In this document: piece by piece, positions 25,437-34,031 of the stretch
Layout: every line of letters begins with the position of its first letter
Position numbering within the stretch: position 1 is the stretch's first letter
Position numbers and translations under genes: made by a program
From: Streptomyces sp. LS1784
GTDB lineage: Bacteria > Actinomycetota > Actinomycetes > Streptomycetales > Streptomycetaceae
Assembly (NCBI RefSeq): GCF_020103755.1
Contig: NZ_JAHSQD010000013.1
Coordinates: 1 to 44,780, forward strand
Length of the DNA: 44,780 nucleotides
Reading direction: 5' to 3'
The notes under the pieces: generated by a model
Database searches by the model: none
The model's input: only the letters and a program-made list of their open reading frames with translations
What the model was told of the DNA's origin: nothing

Positions 25437-26726
25437 ATGCCCGCAGCAGACACCACCGCTTCCACCCCGACCGACACCCGGCGGCCGCCGGCCGAGCGGC
25501 CCGCCGCCTCAGGCTCCGCCAAGTACCTGGGCTGGCTGTTCGCCGTCGCGATCGCCGCCGCAGCCTTCAACCTGCGCCCCGTGGTCACCAGCCTCGGGCC
25601 GCTGCTCGACCAGGTCCGCGCCGACCTGGGAATGAACCCGACCCTCGCCGGGCTGCTCACCGCCGTCCCGTCGCTGTGCTTCGCGCTGTTCGGCTTCGCC
25701 GCGCCGGCCGCGGCCCGCCGGATCGGCCCCATCGCGGTGATCACGGCTGGCATGGGCGCGATCGCCGCGGGCGTGCTGGCCCGCTCCTTCGCGGGTGGCA
25801 CCGCGGTCTTCCTGCTGCTGACCGCGCTCGCGCTGGCCGGCGTCGCGGTCTCCAACGTGCTGCTCCCGGTCGTGATCAAGCGCTACTTCCCGGAGAAGGT
25901 CGGTCCGATGATCGGCCTGTACTCCATGGCGCTGTCCGCCGGCACCGCGCTGGCCGCGGCCGTCACCGTGCCGCTGACCAGCGCGTTCGGCGGCGACTGG
26001 CGCTACGGCCTGGGCGTCTGGGCAGCGCTCGCCGCGCTCGCGCTGCTGCTCTGGCTGCCGGTGCTGATCGCCAAGCGCGAGCGCGGCGAGCGGGCGGGCG
26101 GCAACGCCGTCCCGGCCAAGCTGCCGATCACCCGCAGCCGTACGGCCTGGGCGCTGGCCGGCTTCTTCGGCCTCCAGGCCAGCGGTGCGTACATGGTGAT
26201 GGGCTGGCTGCCGAAGATCTTCCAGGACGCCGGCATCGACAAGGGCACCTCCGGGGTGCTGCTCGCGGTCACCATGGTGATCGGCGTGCCGGTCTCCTAT
26301 GTCCTGCCCAACCTCGCCGCCCGCCGCGGTGACCAGCGGCCGTTCGTGGTCGTGCTGGCCTCGTGCGGCATCGCCGGCTACGCCGGGCTGGCGCTCGCCC
26401 CGGCCGGCGCGCCGTGGGTCTGGGCGGTCCTGGTGGGCCTGTCCAACTGCGCCTTCCCGCTGGTGCTGACGATGATCGGACTGCGCGCCCGGACGGCCGG
26501 CGGCGTCGCACAGCTGTCCGCCTTCGCGCAGGGGATCGGCTACCTGATCTCCGTTCCCGGCCTGATCCTGATCGGCCGGATCTACGACGTCACCGGCCAG
26601 TGGTACTGGCCGCTGGGCTTCCTGGCCCTGCTGCTGGTGCCGCAGATGCTGTTCGGCCTGCGCGCGGCGCTGGCGCGGTACATCGAGGACGAGGCGGTGC
26701 ACCCGGGGGAGCAGACCAGGGCGTGA
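25437..26726 (+). CDS. MFS carrier, CynX/NimT type
   Basis: The 429-residue protein has 12 predicted membrane helices and the marker FNLRPVVTSLGPLL of the CynX/NimT branch of the major facilitator superfamily, whose studied members handle cyanate or 2-nitroimidazole. The real substrate here is unknown. In-frame ATG codons also lie at 25428 and 25425, but both fall inside the TATGAT box, so I prefer 25437. It is divergent from a GntR regulator and followed by a 40-residue membrane protein. Confidence 0.85.
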   Translation: MPAADTTASTPTDTRRPPAERPAASGSAKYLGWLFAVAIAAAAFNLRPVVTSLGPLLDQVRADLGMNPTLAGLLTAVPSLCFALFGFAAPAAARRIGPIAVITAGMGAIAAGVLARSFAGGTAVFLLLTALALAGVAVSNVLLPVVIKRYFPEKVGPMIGLYSMALSAGTALAAAVTVPLTSAFGGDWRYGLGVWAALAALALLLWLPVLIAKRERGERAGGNAVPAKLPITRSRTAWALAGFFGLQASGAYMVMGWLPKIFQDAGIDKGTSGVLLAVTMVIGVPVSYVLPNLAARRGDQRPFVVVLASCGIAGYAGLALAPAGAPWVWAVLVGLSNCAFPLVLTMIGLRARTAGGVAQLSAFAQGIGYLISVPGLILIGRIYDVTGQWYWPLGFLALLLVPQMLFGLRAALARYIEDEAVHPGEQTRA

Positions 26727-26861
26727 CGTCCGACGGGGGTGTGTGACGCCGGGGACCGCACGCGGCGGTGAAGGGCGAGGACCGACGGGGAAGGTCAAGG
26801 CCTGGCCAAGGCGGTGGGGCCAGCGGACGGCGGGCGCGTTCGGGATGGGAGAATTCCGGAC

Positions 26862-26984
26862 ATGCCCGTTCTCGATCCTGATCCCACCGACGGCCGCAAG
26901 CAGCTCGGCCGCATCGCCCTCGCCTTCGGTGCCATCGTGGTGCTGGTGGCGATCATCGCCACCGTCGCGGCCACGATGGGCTGA
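26862..26984 (+). CDS. 40-residue membrane protein, SGM_5486 type
   Basis: The ATG at 26862, with GGGAG about 12 bases upstream, opens a 40-codon gene. The product has a polar N-terminus beginning MPVLDPDP and one membrane helix (about residues 17-38, Ala/Ile/Val-rich). Its size, N-terminus and location after an MFS gene match the small transporter-associated proteins named after SGM_5486 in streptomycetes. Its role is not known; modulation of the carrier is a guess. Confidence 0.7.
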   Translation: MPVLDPDPTDGRKQLGRIALAFGAIVVLVAIIATVAATMG

Positions 26985-27106
26985 GGGATTCCGTACGCCA
27001 CCTGATGCCCTGGTGAACGGGGCTTGGTGAGACTCCTCGTCCCTCGGAGTGGTGGCATCCGGGAGCATCGCGCCGCCGGGCCGCTTTTCTGCCAAGCTTG
27101 CTGGGT

Positions 27107-27634
27107 ATGAGCGCCGACACGCCCCGCAGGATCATCGTTCTCCGCCATGCCAAGGCCGACTGGCCGAACGGTGTGGACGACCACGAGCGGCCGCTGGCCG
27201 ACCGGGGCCGACACCAGGCTCCGGACGCCGGCCGCTGGCTGGTCGACTCCGGCATCAACCCCGACTACGTGCTCTGCTCCACCGCGCTGCGCACCCGCGA
27301 GACCTGGAAGCTGGCGGCGCACGAGCTGCCCAAGCGGGCCCGCAAGACGGTGTACGAGGACCGGGTCTACGAGGCCAGCCCCGGTGAGATCATCGCCGTG
27401 CTCCAGGAGACTCCGGAGGAGTTCTCGGACCTGGTTCTGGTCGGCCACAACCCGGGTGTGCTGGGTCTGACCCAGGTGTTGGCCGGGGACGCGGGCGACC
27501 GGGACGCGCTGGAGCGGCTTCGGCTCGGGGGCTTCCCGACGGCGGCGATCGCCGTGCTCAGCTTCAGCGGCTCCTGGAAGGGCGTCGAGCCGGGCGTGGC
27601 CCAGCTGGTCTCGTACTACACGCCGCAGGACTGA
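27107..27634 (+). CDS. Histidine phosphatase, SixA-like
   Basis: The 175-residue protein belongs to the histidine phosphatase superfamily: the catalytic LRHAKADW (residues 11-18), an Arg in RTRETW, and the second His in VGHNPG. SixA proteins remove phosphate from phospho-His on signalling proteins; this one could act similarly or on small phosphoesters. The start is ATG 27107. A 14-bp terminator follows. Confidence 0.85.
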   Translation: MSADTPRRIIVLRHAKADWPNGVDDHERPLADRGRHQAPDAGRWLVDSGINPDYVLCSTALRTRETWKLAAHELPKRARKTVYEDRVYEASPGEIIAVLQETPEEFSDLVLVGHNPGVLGLTQVLAGDAGDRDALERLRLGGFPTAAIAVLSFSGSWKGVEPGVAQLVSYYTPQD

Positions 27635-27650
27635 TCCCGGGAACGTACGT

Positions 27651-27683
27651 GAGGGGCGCGCGGACTTGATCCGCGCGCCCCTC
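27651..27683. terminator. 14-bp hairpin between convergent genes
   Basis: GAGGGGCGCGCGGA (27651-27664) pairs perfectly with TCCGCGCGCCCCTC (27670-27683) with a 5-base loop. It lies between the SixA-like gene and serB and can end both. Confidence 0.8.
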
Positions 27684-27745
27684 GTGTACGTCCGAAGGCC
27701 CTCTTCGAGCGGGCCTCACTCCATCGGCCGTGGCCGGGCCGGCCC

Positions 27746-29002
27746 TTACTCGGTCGGGGTGCCGTGCAGCGCGTCGGCCGCCTCGACCTCCTCGCGGGTG
27801 ATGCCCAGCAGGTACAGCACGGTGTCCAGGAACGGCACGTTCACCGCGGTGTCGGCGGCCTCGCGCACCACCGGCTTGGCGTTGAACGCCACCCCGAGGC
27901 CGGCCGCGTTCAGCATGTCCAGGTCGTTGGCGCCGTCGCCGATCGCCACCGTCTGCTCCAGCGGCACCTTCGCCTGCTCGGCGAAGCGGGCCAGCCAGCG
28001 TGCCTTGCCCGCCCGGTCCACGATCTCGCCGACCACCCGGCCGGTGAACCTGCCGTCCACCACCTCCAGGGTGTTCGCGGCCGCGAAGTCCAGCCCCAGC
28101 TGCTCCACCAGGTGGTCGGTGACCTGGGTGAAGCCGCCGGACACCACCGCGACCTGGTAGCCGAGGCGCTGGAGGGTGCGGATCAGGGTGCGCGCGCCCG
28201 GCGTGAAGCGGACCTCGGCGCGGACCTTCTCCGTCACCGAGGCGTCCAGCCCGGCCAGCAGCGCCACCCGGGCCCGCAGCGACTCGGCGAAGTCCAGCTC
28301 GCCGCGCATCGCCGCCGCCGTCACCTCGGCGACCTTCTCCTCGCAGCCCGCGTGGGCGGCGAACAGCTCGATCACCTCGTCCTGGATGAGCGTGGAGTCG
28401 ACGTCCATGACCACCAGGCGCTTGGCCCGGCGCTCCAGCCCGGCCGCGACCACCGCGACGTCCACCCGCTGGGTGGCCGCCTCCTGGGCCAGCGCGGCCC
28501 GCAGCTCGTCGGTGGCGACACCGGAGACGGCCAGCTCGACCGCCGTCACCGGGTACTTGGCGAGCCTGAAGACACGGTCGATGTTGCCGCCCGAGGCGGT
28601 GATCCGGGAGGTGAGCGCGGAGACGGCGGCGGCCGTCAGCGGGTTGCCGAGCACCGTGACGTGCGAGCGGCCCTCACGGCGCGGCCGGTTGTCACCGATG
28701 CCGGAGAGGATCTCGGCCTGGAGCTTCTGCTCGTCGGCCCAGCGGTGGACGGTGGCCCGCAGCCCGCCCTCGGCGCCGGGTGTGGGGGGCTGGGTGACCA
28801 GGGCGCACAGCGTGATGCGGCCACGGGTGACGACCTGCTCGATGTCGATGACGTCGACGCCGAAGCCGGCCAGTGTCGCGAAGAGGCCGGCGGTGATGCC
28901 GGGGCGGTCCTTGCCGAACACCTTGACGAGCAGGGTGCGCTCGTCCGCGGTCCGGTGCTGGGCGGCGGGGAGGGGCTCAGCGGCCAGGGGCGATGCGTTC
29001 AT
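27746..29002 (-). CDS. serB: Phosphoserine phosphatase SerB with ACT domains
   Basis: The 418-residue protein makes serine from phosphoserine. Two N-terminal ACT-like regions (about residues 20-100 and 112-185; first one reads LLVKVFGKDRPGITAGLFATLAGFGV) probably sense amino acids. The HAD domain follows with the nucleophile in VMDVDSTLIQDE, SGGF, and GDGANDLDML. This ACT-ACT-HAD layout is typical of actinobacterial SerB. The start is ATG 29002 with GGGAGG upstream. Confidence 0.93.
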   Translation of the reverse strand: MNASPLAAEPLPAAQHRTADERTLLVKVFGKDRPGITAGLFATLAGFGVDVIDIEQVVTRGRITLCALVTQPPTPGAEGGLRATVHRWADEQKLQAEILSGIGDNRPRREGRSHVTVLGNPLTAAAVSALTSRITASGGNIDRVFRLAKYPVTAVELAVSGVATDELRAALAQEAATQRVDVAVVAAGLERRAKRLVVMDVDSTLIQDEVIELFAAHAGCEEKVAEVTAAAMRGELDFAESLRARVALLAGLDASVTEKVRAEVRFTPGARTLIRTLQRLGYQVAVVSGGFTQVTDHLVEQLGLDFAAANTLEVVDGRFTGRVVGEIVDRAGKARWLARFAEQAKVPLEQTVAIGDGANDLDMLNAAGLGVAFNAKPVVREAADTAVNVPFLDTVLYLLGITREEVEAADALHGTPTE

Positions 29003-29224
29003 GGTGCCTCCCACGCTACCGGGCGCTCGACGGCCCGGGGGCACCCGTCCCACCTCGCGGGACGCCACGGGTCCGGCTCGGTAGCAGCCTGGTCACAGTC
29101 ACCCGGGCCGACTTTCATCGGCGGTCGGCGGGCTGGAATGATTCCCCCCGTCAATCACAGGAACATCGCACCCCTGGCCGGGGGCAACAATTCGGGGGAA
29201 CCGAGAGAGCGGGGCAGGCGCGCA

Positions 29225-31825
29225 GTGCCGCAACTCGTCATTGAGATCAACGGACAGCAGCGGACTCTGGAGCCGGGGCGGTCCTACACCATCGGGCGCA
29301 ACCCGCAGTCCGACTTCCCGTTCGACGACGCCAGGGTGTCCTGGCAGCACGGGACCATCAGCTTCAACGGCAGCGGTTGGCAACTGGACGACCACGGCAG
29401 CACCAACGGAACGTACGTGGCCGGCGCCCGCACCATGCAGGCCCAGCTGTTCCCCGGTGCCGTGGTCAACCTGGGCAACCCGGAGAACGGCCCCCGGCTC
29501 GGCTTCTCCGCACCCGCGCACGCCGCTGCTCCGCAGACCGCCCCGATGCACGAGGCCACCACCAGCCGTGGTCCGGTGCCCACGCCCCAGCAGCCCGCTC
29601 CGCAGCAGGGCTGGCCGCAGCACGAGCCGTACCAGCAGCCGCAGCAGGCCTGGCCGGGTCAGCCGCAGGCCCAGCCGCCGTTCCCGCAGCAGCAGTACGC
29701 GCCGCCGCAGGCCCAGCCGGCCCCGCAGCCGCAGCCCCAGCACGGTGGCTTCCCGCAGCAGCAGGGCTTCCAGGGCCCGCCGCAGCAGGGTGGCGACGGG
29801 CCGCAGCCGACCATCATCCGCAACCTGACGTCGGCGATGCGCACCGTCCGGATCGGTCGTGCGCTCGACAACGACATCGTGGTGTCCGACCTCCAGGTCT
29901 CCCGCCACCACGCCGAGCTGCGTCAGCTCCCGGACGGCCGCTACGAGATCGTCGACCTCGGCAGCCACAACGGCATCTTCCTCAACGGTCAGCGGGTACA
30001 GCGTCAGCTGATGGGCCCGCAGGACCGGCTGACCGTCGGCCACTCCGGCTTCGTCCTGGTCGGCGACCAGCTCCAGGAGTTCGTCGACACCGGCGCGGTC
30101 TCCTTCTCCGCCCGCCACCTGACCGTCGAGGTCGAACACAAGGGCGGCAAGAAGATCCTGCTCAACGACGTCAGCTTCGGCGTCCCGGAGAAGTCCCTGG
30201 TCGCGGTCATCGGCCCGTCCGGCTCCGGCAAGTCCACGCTGCTGCGCGCCCTCACCGGGTACCGCCCGGCCGACCGCGGCGAGGTCCTGTACGACGGCCG
30301 CAACCTCTACAAGCAGTTCGCCGAGCTCCGCTCGCGCATCGGCCTGGTGCCGCAGTCCGAGATCCTGCACCGCGAGCTCACCGTCCGAAAGGGCCTCAAG
30401 TACGCGGCCCGACTGCGCTTCCCCGGCGACACCGAGGCGCGCGAGCGCGAGGCCCGGATCGACGAGGTGCTGTACGAGCTGCGCCTGGACAAGCGTGCCG
30501 ACAACAAGATCACCGCGCTCTCCGGCGGCCAGCAGAAGCGTGTCTCGGTCGCCCTGGAGTTGCTCACCAAGCCCTCGCTGATCTTCCTGGACGAGCCCAC
30601 CTCGGGCCTCGACCCGGGCATGGACCGTGAGGTCATGCAGATGCTGCGAGGCCTCGCCGACGACGGCCGCACCATCCTGGTCGTCACCCACTCGGTGGCC
30701 GAACTCGCACTGTGCGACCGGCTGCTCGTGATGGCGCCGGGCGGTTCGGTGGCCTACTTCGGCCCGCCGGACGAGGCACTGCACTTCTTCGGGTACGAGA
30801 CCTGGGCGGACGTCTTCCAGGCCTTCGAGAACTACCCGGACCACGACTGGGCCGGTCGCTACCGGGGCTCGGTGCACTACCAGCAGTACTCCGCACCCAC
30901 CGTGGAGGCGGGCGAGGTGCAGCACGTCCAGGTCGCGCAGGAGGCCGTCAAGCCGCCGAAGCCGCAGAGCTGGGGCTCGCAGCTGTGGACCCTGATGCGC
31001 CGCTACATGTCGGTGCTCGCCTCGGACCGGGGCTTCCTGGCACTGTCGGTGCTGCTGCCTGCGGTCATCGGCGCGGTCAGCGTGCTGATCCCCAATGAAC
31101 CGGGGCTCGCACCCAACCCGAAGACGCAGCTCCACCTCAACAGCGGGGCCGCGACGATCATGCTGATCCTGGCGATCGGCGCCTGCTTCTCCGGTGCGGC
31201 CAACTCGGTCCGTGAGTTGATCAAGGAACGGGCGATCTACGAACGGGAACGGGCCACCGGCCTGTCTCGCTCGGCGTACATGATGTCCAAGATCATTGTG
31301 CTGGGTATCTTCAGCGTGATCCAGGGCGCGATCATCTCCGCCGTCGGCTTCCTGCCGCGCAAGCTCCCCGAGCACGGCCTGATCGTCAGGAACCTGCCGA
31401 TCATCGAGATGACCATCGGCATGATCCTGCTCAGCTTCGCTGCGATGATGTTCGGTCTGATGATCTCCGCGCTGGTGAAGACCGCCGAGAAGACCATGCC
31501 GCTGCTGGTCATGTTCGCCATCGTCCAGGTCGTCTTCACCGGCTGCCTCTTCCAGATCTTCAGCAAGCCCGGTCTGGAGCAGATCGCCTGGCTGATGCCG
31601 GCCCGTTGGGGCACCGGCATCGTGTCCACCACGCTCGACCTGTCCACGCTCATGGGCCCCTGGAACAAGGACTTCCAGAACCCCAACTACGACCCGCTCT
31701 GGAAGCACAGCGTCGCCCAGTGGGCGATCGACGCGGGCGTGCTGATCGCCATCTCGATCGTCATCGGCGTCCTCGTGACCCGGCTCCAGCGCCGGCACGA
31801 GCCCGAGGTCATGCAGAAGGGCTGA
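29225..31825 (+). CDS. FHA-FHA-ABC-2 exporter (Rv1747-like)
   Basis: The 866-residue protein combines two FHA domains (about residues 1-97 with IGRNPQSDF and 200-285 with IGRALDNDIVVSD...SRHHAEL), a Pro/Gln-rich linker (about 98-200), an ABC ATPase (Walker A GPSGSGKST near 330, signature LSGGQQKRVSV near 432, Walker B FLDEPTSGLD near 455) and an ABC-2 permease with six helices (about 600-860). FHA domains bind phosphothreonine, so control by a Ser/Thr kinase is likely; Mycobacterium Rv1747 has this layout and exports cell-envelope lipids. The start is GTG 29225. The frame continues far upstream as antisense of serB, which is not coding. Confidence 0.92.
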   Translation: MPQLVIEINGQQRTLEPGRSYTIGRNPQSDFPFDDARVSWQHGTISFNGSGWQLDDHGSTNGTYVAGARTMQAQLFPGAVVNLGNPENGPRLGFSAPAHAAAPQTAPMHEATTSRGPVPTPQQPAPQQGWPQHEPYQQPQQAWPGQPQAQPPFPQQQYAPPQAQPAPQPQPQHGGFPQQQGFQGPPQQGGDGPQPTIIRNLTSAMRTVRIGRALDNDIVVSDLQVSRHHAELRQLPDGRYEIVDLGSHNGIFLNGQRVQRQLMGPQDRLTVGHSGFVLVGDQLQEFVDTGAVSFSARHLTVEVEHKGGKKILLNDVSFGVPEKSLVAVIGPSGSGKSTLLRALTGYRPADRGEVLYDGRNLYKQFAELRSRIGLVPQSEILHRELTVRKGLKYAARLRFPGDTEAREREARIDEVLYELRLDKRADNKITALSGGQQKRVSVALELLTKPSLIFLDEPTSGLDPGMDREVMQMLRGLADDGRTILVVTHSVAELALCDRLLVMAPGGSVAYFGPPDEALHFFGYETWADVFQAFENYPDHDWAGRYRGSVHYQQYSAPTVEAGEVQHVQVAQEAVKPPKPQSWGSQLWTLMRRYMSVLASDRGFLALSVLLPAVIGAVSVLIPNEPGLAPNPKTQLHLNSGAATIMLILAIGACFSGAANSVRELIKERAIYERERATGLSRSAYMMSKIIVLGIFSVIQGAIISAVGFLPRKLPEHGLIVRNLPIIEMTIGMILLSFAAMMFGLMISALVKTAEKTMPLLVMFAIVQVVFTGCLFQIFSKPGLEQIAWLMPARWGTGIVSTTLDLSTLMGPWNKDFQNPNYDPLWKHSVAQWAIDAGVLIAISIVIGVLVTRLQRRHEPEVMQKG

Positions 31826-31843
31826 CCCCTTCTCCGACAGCAG

Positions 31844-31885
31844 GCCGAGGGGCGGCTCTCCCACTGGGGAGGGCCGCCCCTCGGC
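31844..31885 (+). terminator. 13-bp terminator after the FHA-ABC gene
   Basis: GCCGAGGGGCGGC (31844-31856) pairs with GCCGCCCCTCGGC (31873-31885), 18 bases beyond the stop codon. Confidence 0.75.
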
Positions 31886-32001
31886 GTTCCGGGCGGTCTC
31901 CCGAGGCTCCGGGTGGGCCCTGCGGCCTAGGTCCCCGGACCTGGGCCCGGGGCGGCCGCGGACGGACGCGGCGGTCGTGACGGCGGCGGTAGGTTGGCGG
32001 T

Positions 32002-33201
32002 ATGCCCAGCACCACCGGAGACCACCGTGCCCACCGGGGCCCGCTGTCCGCCTGCGAACCGTGTCTGTCCGGGATCGAGGCCGTCAGCCAGGCGCTGCTC
32101 GCCATGAGCCGGCACCTGGAGGTCCGCGAGGTGCTGCGCCGCATCACCGCCTCGGCCCGGGGTCTGCTCGGCGCCGAGTACGCGGCCCTGGGCGTGCCCG
32201 ACGACCACGGAGGCTTCGCCCAGTTCGTGGTCGACGGTGTCACCGACGAGCAGTGGCGGGCGATCGGCCCGCTGCCCCGGCAACACGGCGTGCTCGCGGC
32301 CATGCTGCACGAGACCGGCCCTACCCGGCTCGTGGACGTCCGCAAAGCACCCGCCTTCGAAGGGTGGCCCGCGGCCCACCCCGATATGGACGCCTTTCTC
32401 GGTATGCCGATCCTGGACACCGACGCGGCCGAAGACGAGCCGCAGGTGATGGGCGTCATCTTCCTCGCCAACAAGCGAGGCGGGGGCCTCTTCACCGACC
32501 ACGACGAGGAACTGCTGCGGATCCTTGCCGCGCACGCCGCCCTCGCCCTCTCCAACGCCCGGCTGTACGAACGCAGCCGCGAGCTCACACTGGCCGGCGA
32601 GCGTGCCCGGATCGCCCATGACCTGCACGATGCCGTCTCGCAGAAGCTCTTCTCGCTCCGGCTCACCGCCAAGGCGGCCGCCAAGCTCGTCGACCGTGAC
32701 CCGGCCCGGGCGCGCGCCGAGCTTGCCGAGGTCGCCCGGCTGGCCGCCGAGGCCGCCGACGAACTGCGCGCCGTCGTCGTGGAACTGCGTCCCGCCGCCC
32801 TGGAGGAGGACGGGCTGAGCGCCACTCTCGCCTCCCAGGTACAGGTCCTCGACCGGGCGCACACCGCCGATGTCGTCTTCGCCGCCGACGGCGTCCGGGC
32901 GCTGCCGCCCGCTCAGGAGGCTGCGCTGCTGAGAGTCGCCCAGGAAGCGCTGCACAATGCGCTGCGCCACTCCGGCGCCCGCCGGGTCACCGTCACCCTG
33001 GCCGGGACGCCTGTGCGCGGTGCGGTGCTGCGCGTGCACGACGACGGGCGCGGCTTCGATCCAGAGTCCGTCCGTCGGGCCGGCCGCCACCTCGGCCTGG
33101 CCTCGATGCGCGACCGCGCGGCCGCCGTCGGCGGCACGCTCACCCTGGAGTCGGCCCCCGGCCGGGGGACGCTCGTCGAGATGGAGGTCCCCGGTGCCTG
33201 A
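32002..33201 (+). CDS. GAF-domain histidine kinase, NarL-type two-component system
   Basis: The 399-residue kinase has no membrane segment. It has an N-terminal C-x2-C (residues 18 and 21), a GAF domain (about 40-185), the HisKA_3 segment with phospho-acceptor H206 in ARIAHDLHDAVSQ, and an ATPase with N box EALHNALRHS and G boxes DDGRGFD and GLASMRDRA. It is soluble and probably senses a small molecule or redox state. TAGGTT lies 6 bases before the ATG, suggesting a leaderless transcript. The regulator gene overlaps its end by eight bases. Confidence 0.9.
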   Translation: MPSTTGDHRAHRGPLSACEPCLSGIEAVSQALLAMSRHLEVREVLRRITASARGLLGAEYAALGVPDDHGGFAQFVVDGVTDEQWRAIGPLPRQHGVLAAMLHETGPTRLVDVRKAPAFEGWPAAHPDMDAFLGMPILDTDAAEDEPQVMGVIFLANKRGGGLFTDHDEELLRILAAHAALALSNARLYERSRELTLAGERARIAHDLHDAVSQKLFSLRLTAKAAAKLVDRDPARARAELAEVARLAAEAADELRAVVVELRPAALEEDGLSATLASQVQVLDRAHTADVVFAADGVRALPPAQEAALLRVAQEALHNALRHSGARRVTVTLAGTPVRGAVLRVHDDGRGFDPESVRRAGRHLGLASMRDRAAAVGGTLTLESAPGRGTLVEMEVPGA

Positions 33202-33850
33202 GAGCACACCGTCGATCCGTGTCCTGCTGGTCGACGACCACCAGGTGGTTCGACGAGGGCTACGCACCTTCCTGGAAGTTCAGGACGACATCGACGTGGT
33301 CGGGGAGGCCGCCGATGGGGCGGAGGGCGTCGAGCGGGCCCGTGAACTCGACCCTGACGTCGTCCTGATGGACCTCAAGATGCCCGGCGTCGACGGCATC
33401 GAGGCGCTGCGCACGCTCAAGGGGGAGGGCAGCCGCGCCCGGATCCTGATCGTCACCAGCTTCACCGAGCACCGCACGATGGTTCCCGCGCTGCGGGCCG
33501 GTGCGGCCGGGTACGTCTACAAGGACGTGGACCCGGAGGCGCTGGCCGGGGCGATCCGTTCGGTGCACGCCGGCCACGTTCTGCTCCAGCCTGAACTGGC
33601 CGAGGCTCTACTTTCCGACGATGGCCCGCGCGCTCCACAGGGCCGCGGCGGCACGCTCACAGAGCGCGAGCGCGAAGTGCTCGGTCACATCGCCGATGGC
33701 CGCTCCAACCGGGAGATCGCCCGCAGCCTGCACCTCTCGGAGAAGACGGTGAAGACCCATGTGTCCAACATCCTCATGAAGTTGGACCTGGCCGACCGCA
33801 CCCAGGCAGCACTCTGGGCCGTTCGCCACGGCGAGACCCGCGAGGGGTAG
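33194..33850 (+). CDS. NarL/FixJ-family response regulator
   Basis: The 218-residue protein has a receiver domain (DDH near residues 14-16, phospho-acceptor D60 in LMDLKMPG, Lys in YKDVD near 108) and a LuxR-type HTH (about 150-210, LTEREREVLGHIADGRSNREIARSLHLSEKTVKTHVSNIL in part). It starts at GTG 33194 inside the kinase gene and is surely its partner. Targets are unknown; the adjacent FHA-ABC exporter is one possibility. Confidence 0.92.
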   Translation: MPESTPSIRVLLVDDHQVVRRGLRTFLEVQDDIDVVGEAADGAEGVERARELDPDVVLMDLKMPGVDGIEALRTLKGEGSRARILIVTSFTEHRTMVPALRAGAAGYVYKDVDPEALAGAIRSVHAGHVLLQPELAEALLSDDGPRAPQGRGGTLTEREREVLGHIADGRSNREIARSLHLSEKTVKTHVSNILMKLDLADRTQAALWAVRHGETREG

Positions 33851-33885
33851 TGCGCTGGGGGCGCGGGGAGTTGGTGCGGACGCCG

Positions 33886-33897
33886 TGCCGATCGGCA
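33886..33897. promoter_or_regulatory. Perfect palindrome TGCCGATCGGCA
   Basis: The 12-bp palindrome lies 36 bases past the regulator gene and about 135 bases before the orphan HTH gene. It could be an operator. It contains GATC-type symmetry that can occur by chance in GC-rich DNA. Confidence 0.25.
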
Positions 33898-34031
33898 GGT
33901 TTTCGGCCAGGACAGGCGTCAAACGGGGGTCCTGCATGTGCTGTTCGGCAGGGATCGCCGGAATTGGGGCGATGTGTAGTCAGTCGGCTGTGCCAGGCTG
34001 ATCGCCGACACCGATCCCGAGGGAGGGCCGG

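Noticed and set aside
26749..27030. 95-codon plus-strand frame after the MFS gene
   Set aside because: It overlaps the 40-codon membrane-protein gene in another frame, has no ribosome site and a Ser/Pro/Trp shadow composition.
27764..29224. Long N-terminal extension of the FHA-ABC frame
   Set aside because: It is antisense to serB, lacks a ribosome site, and the FHA domain begins at GTG 29225.
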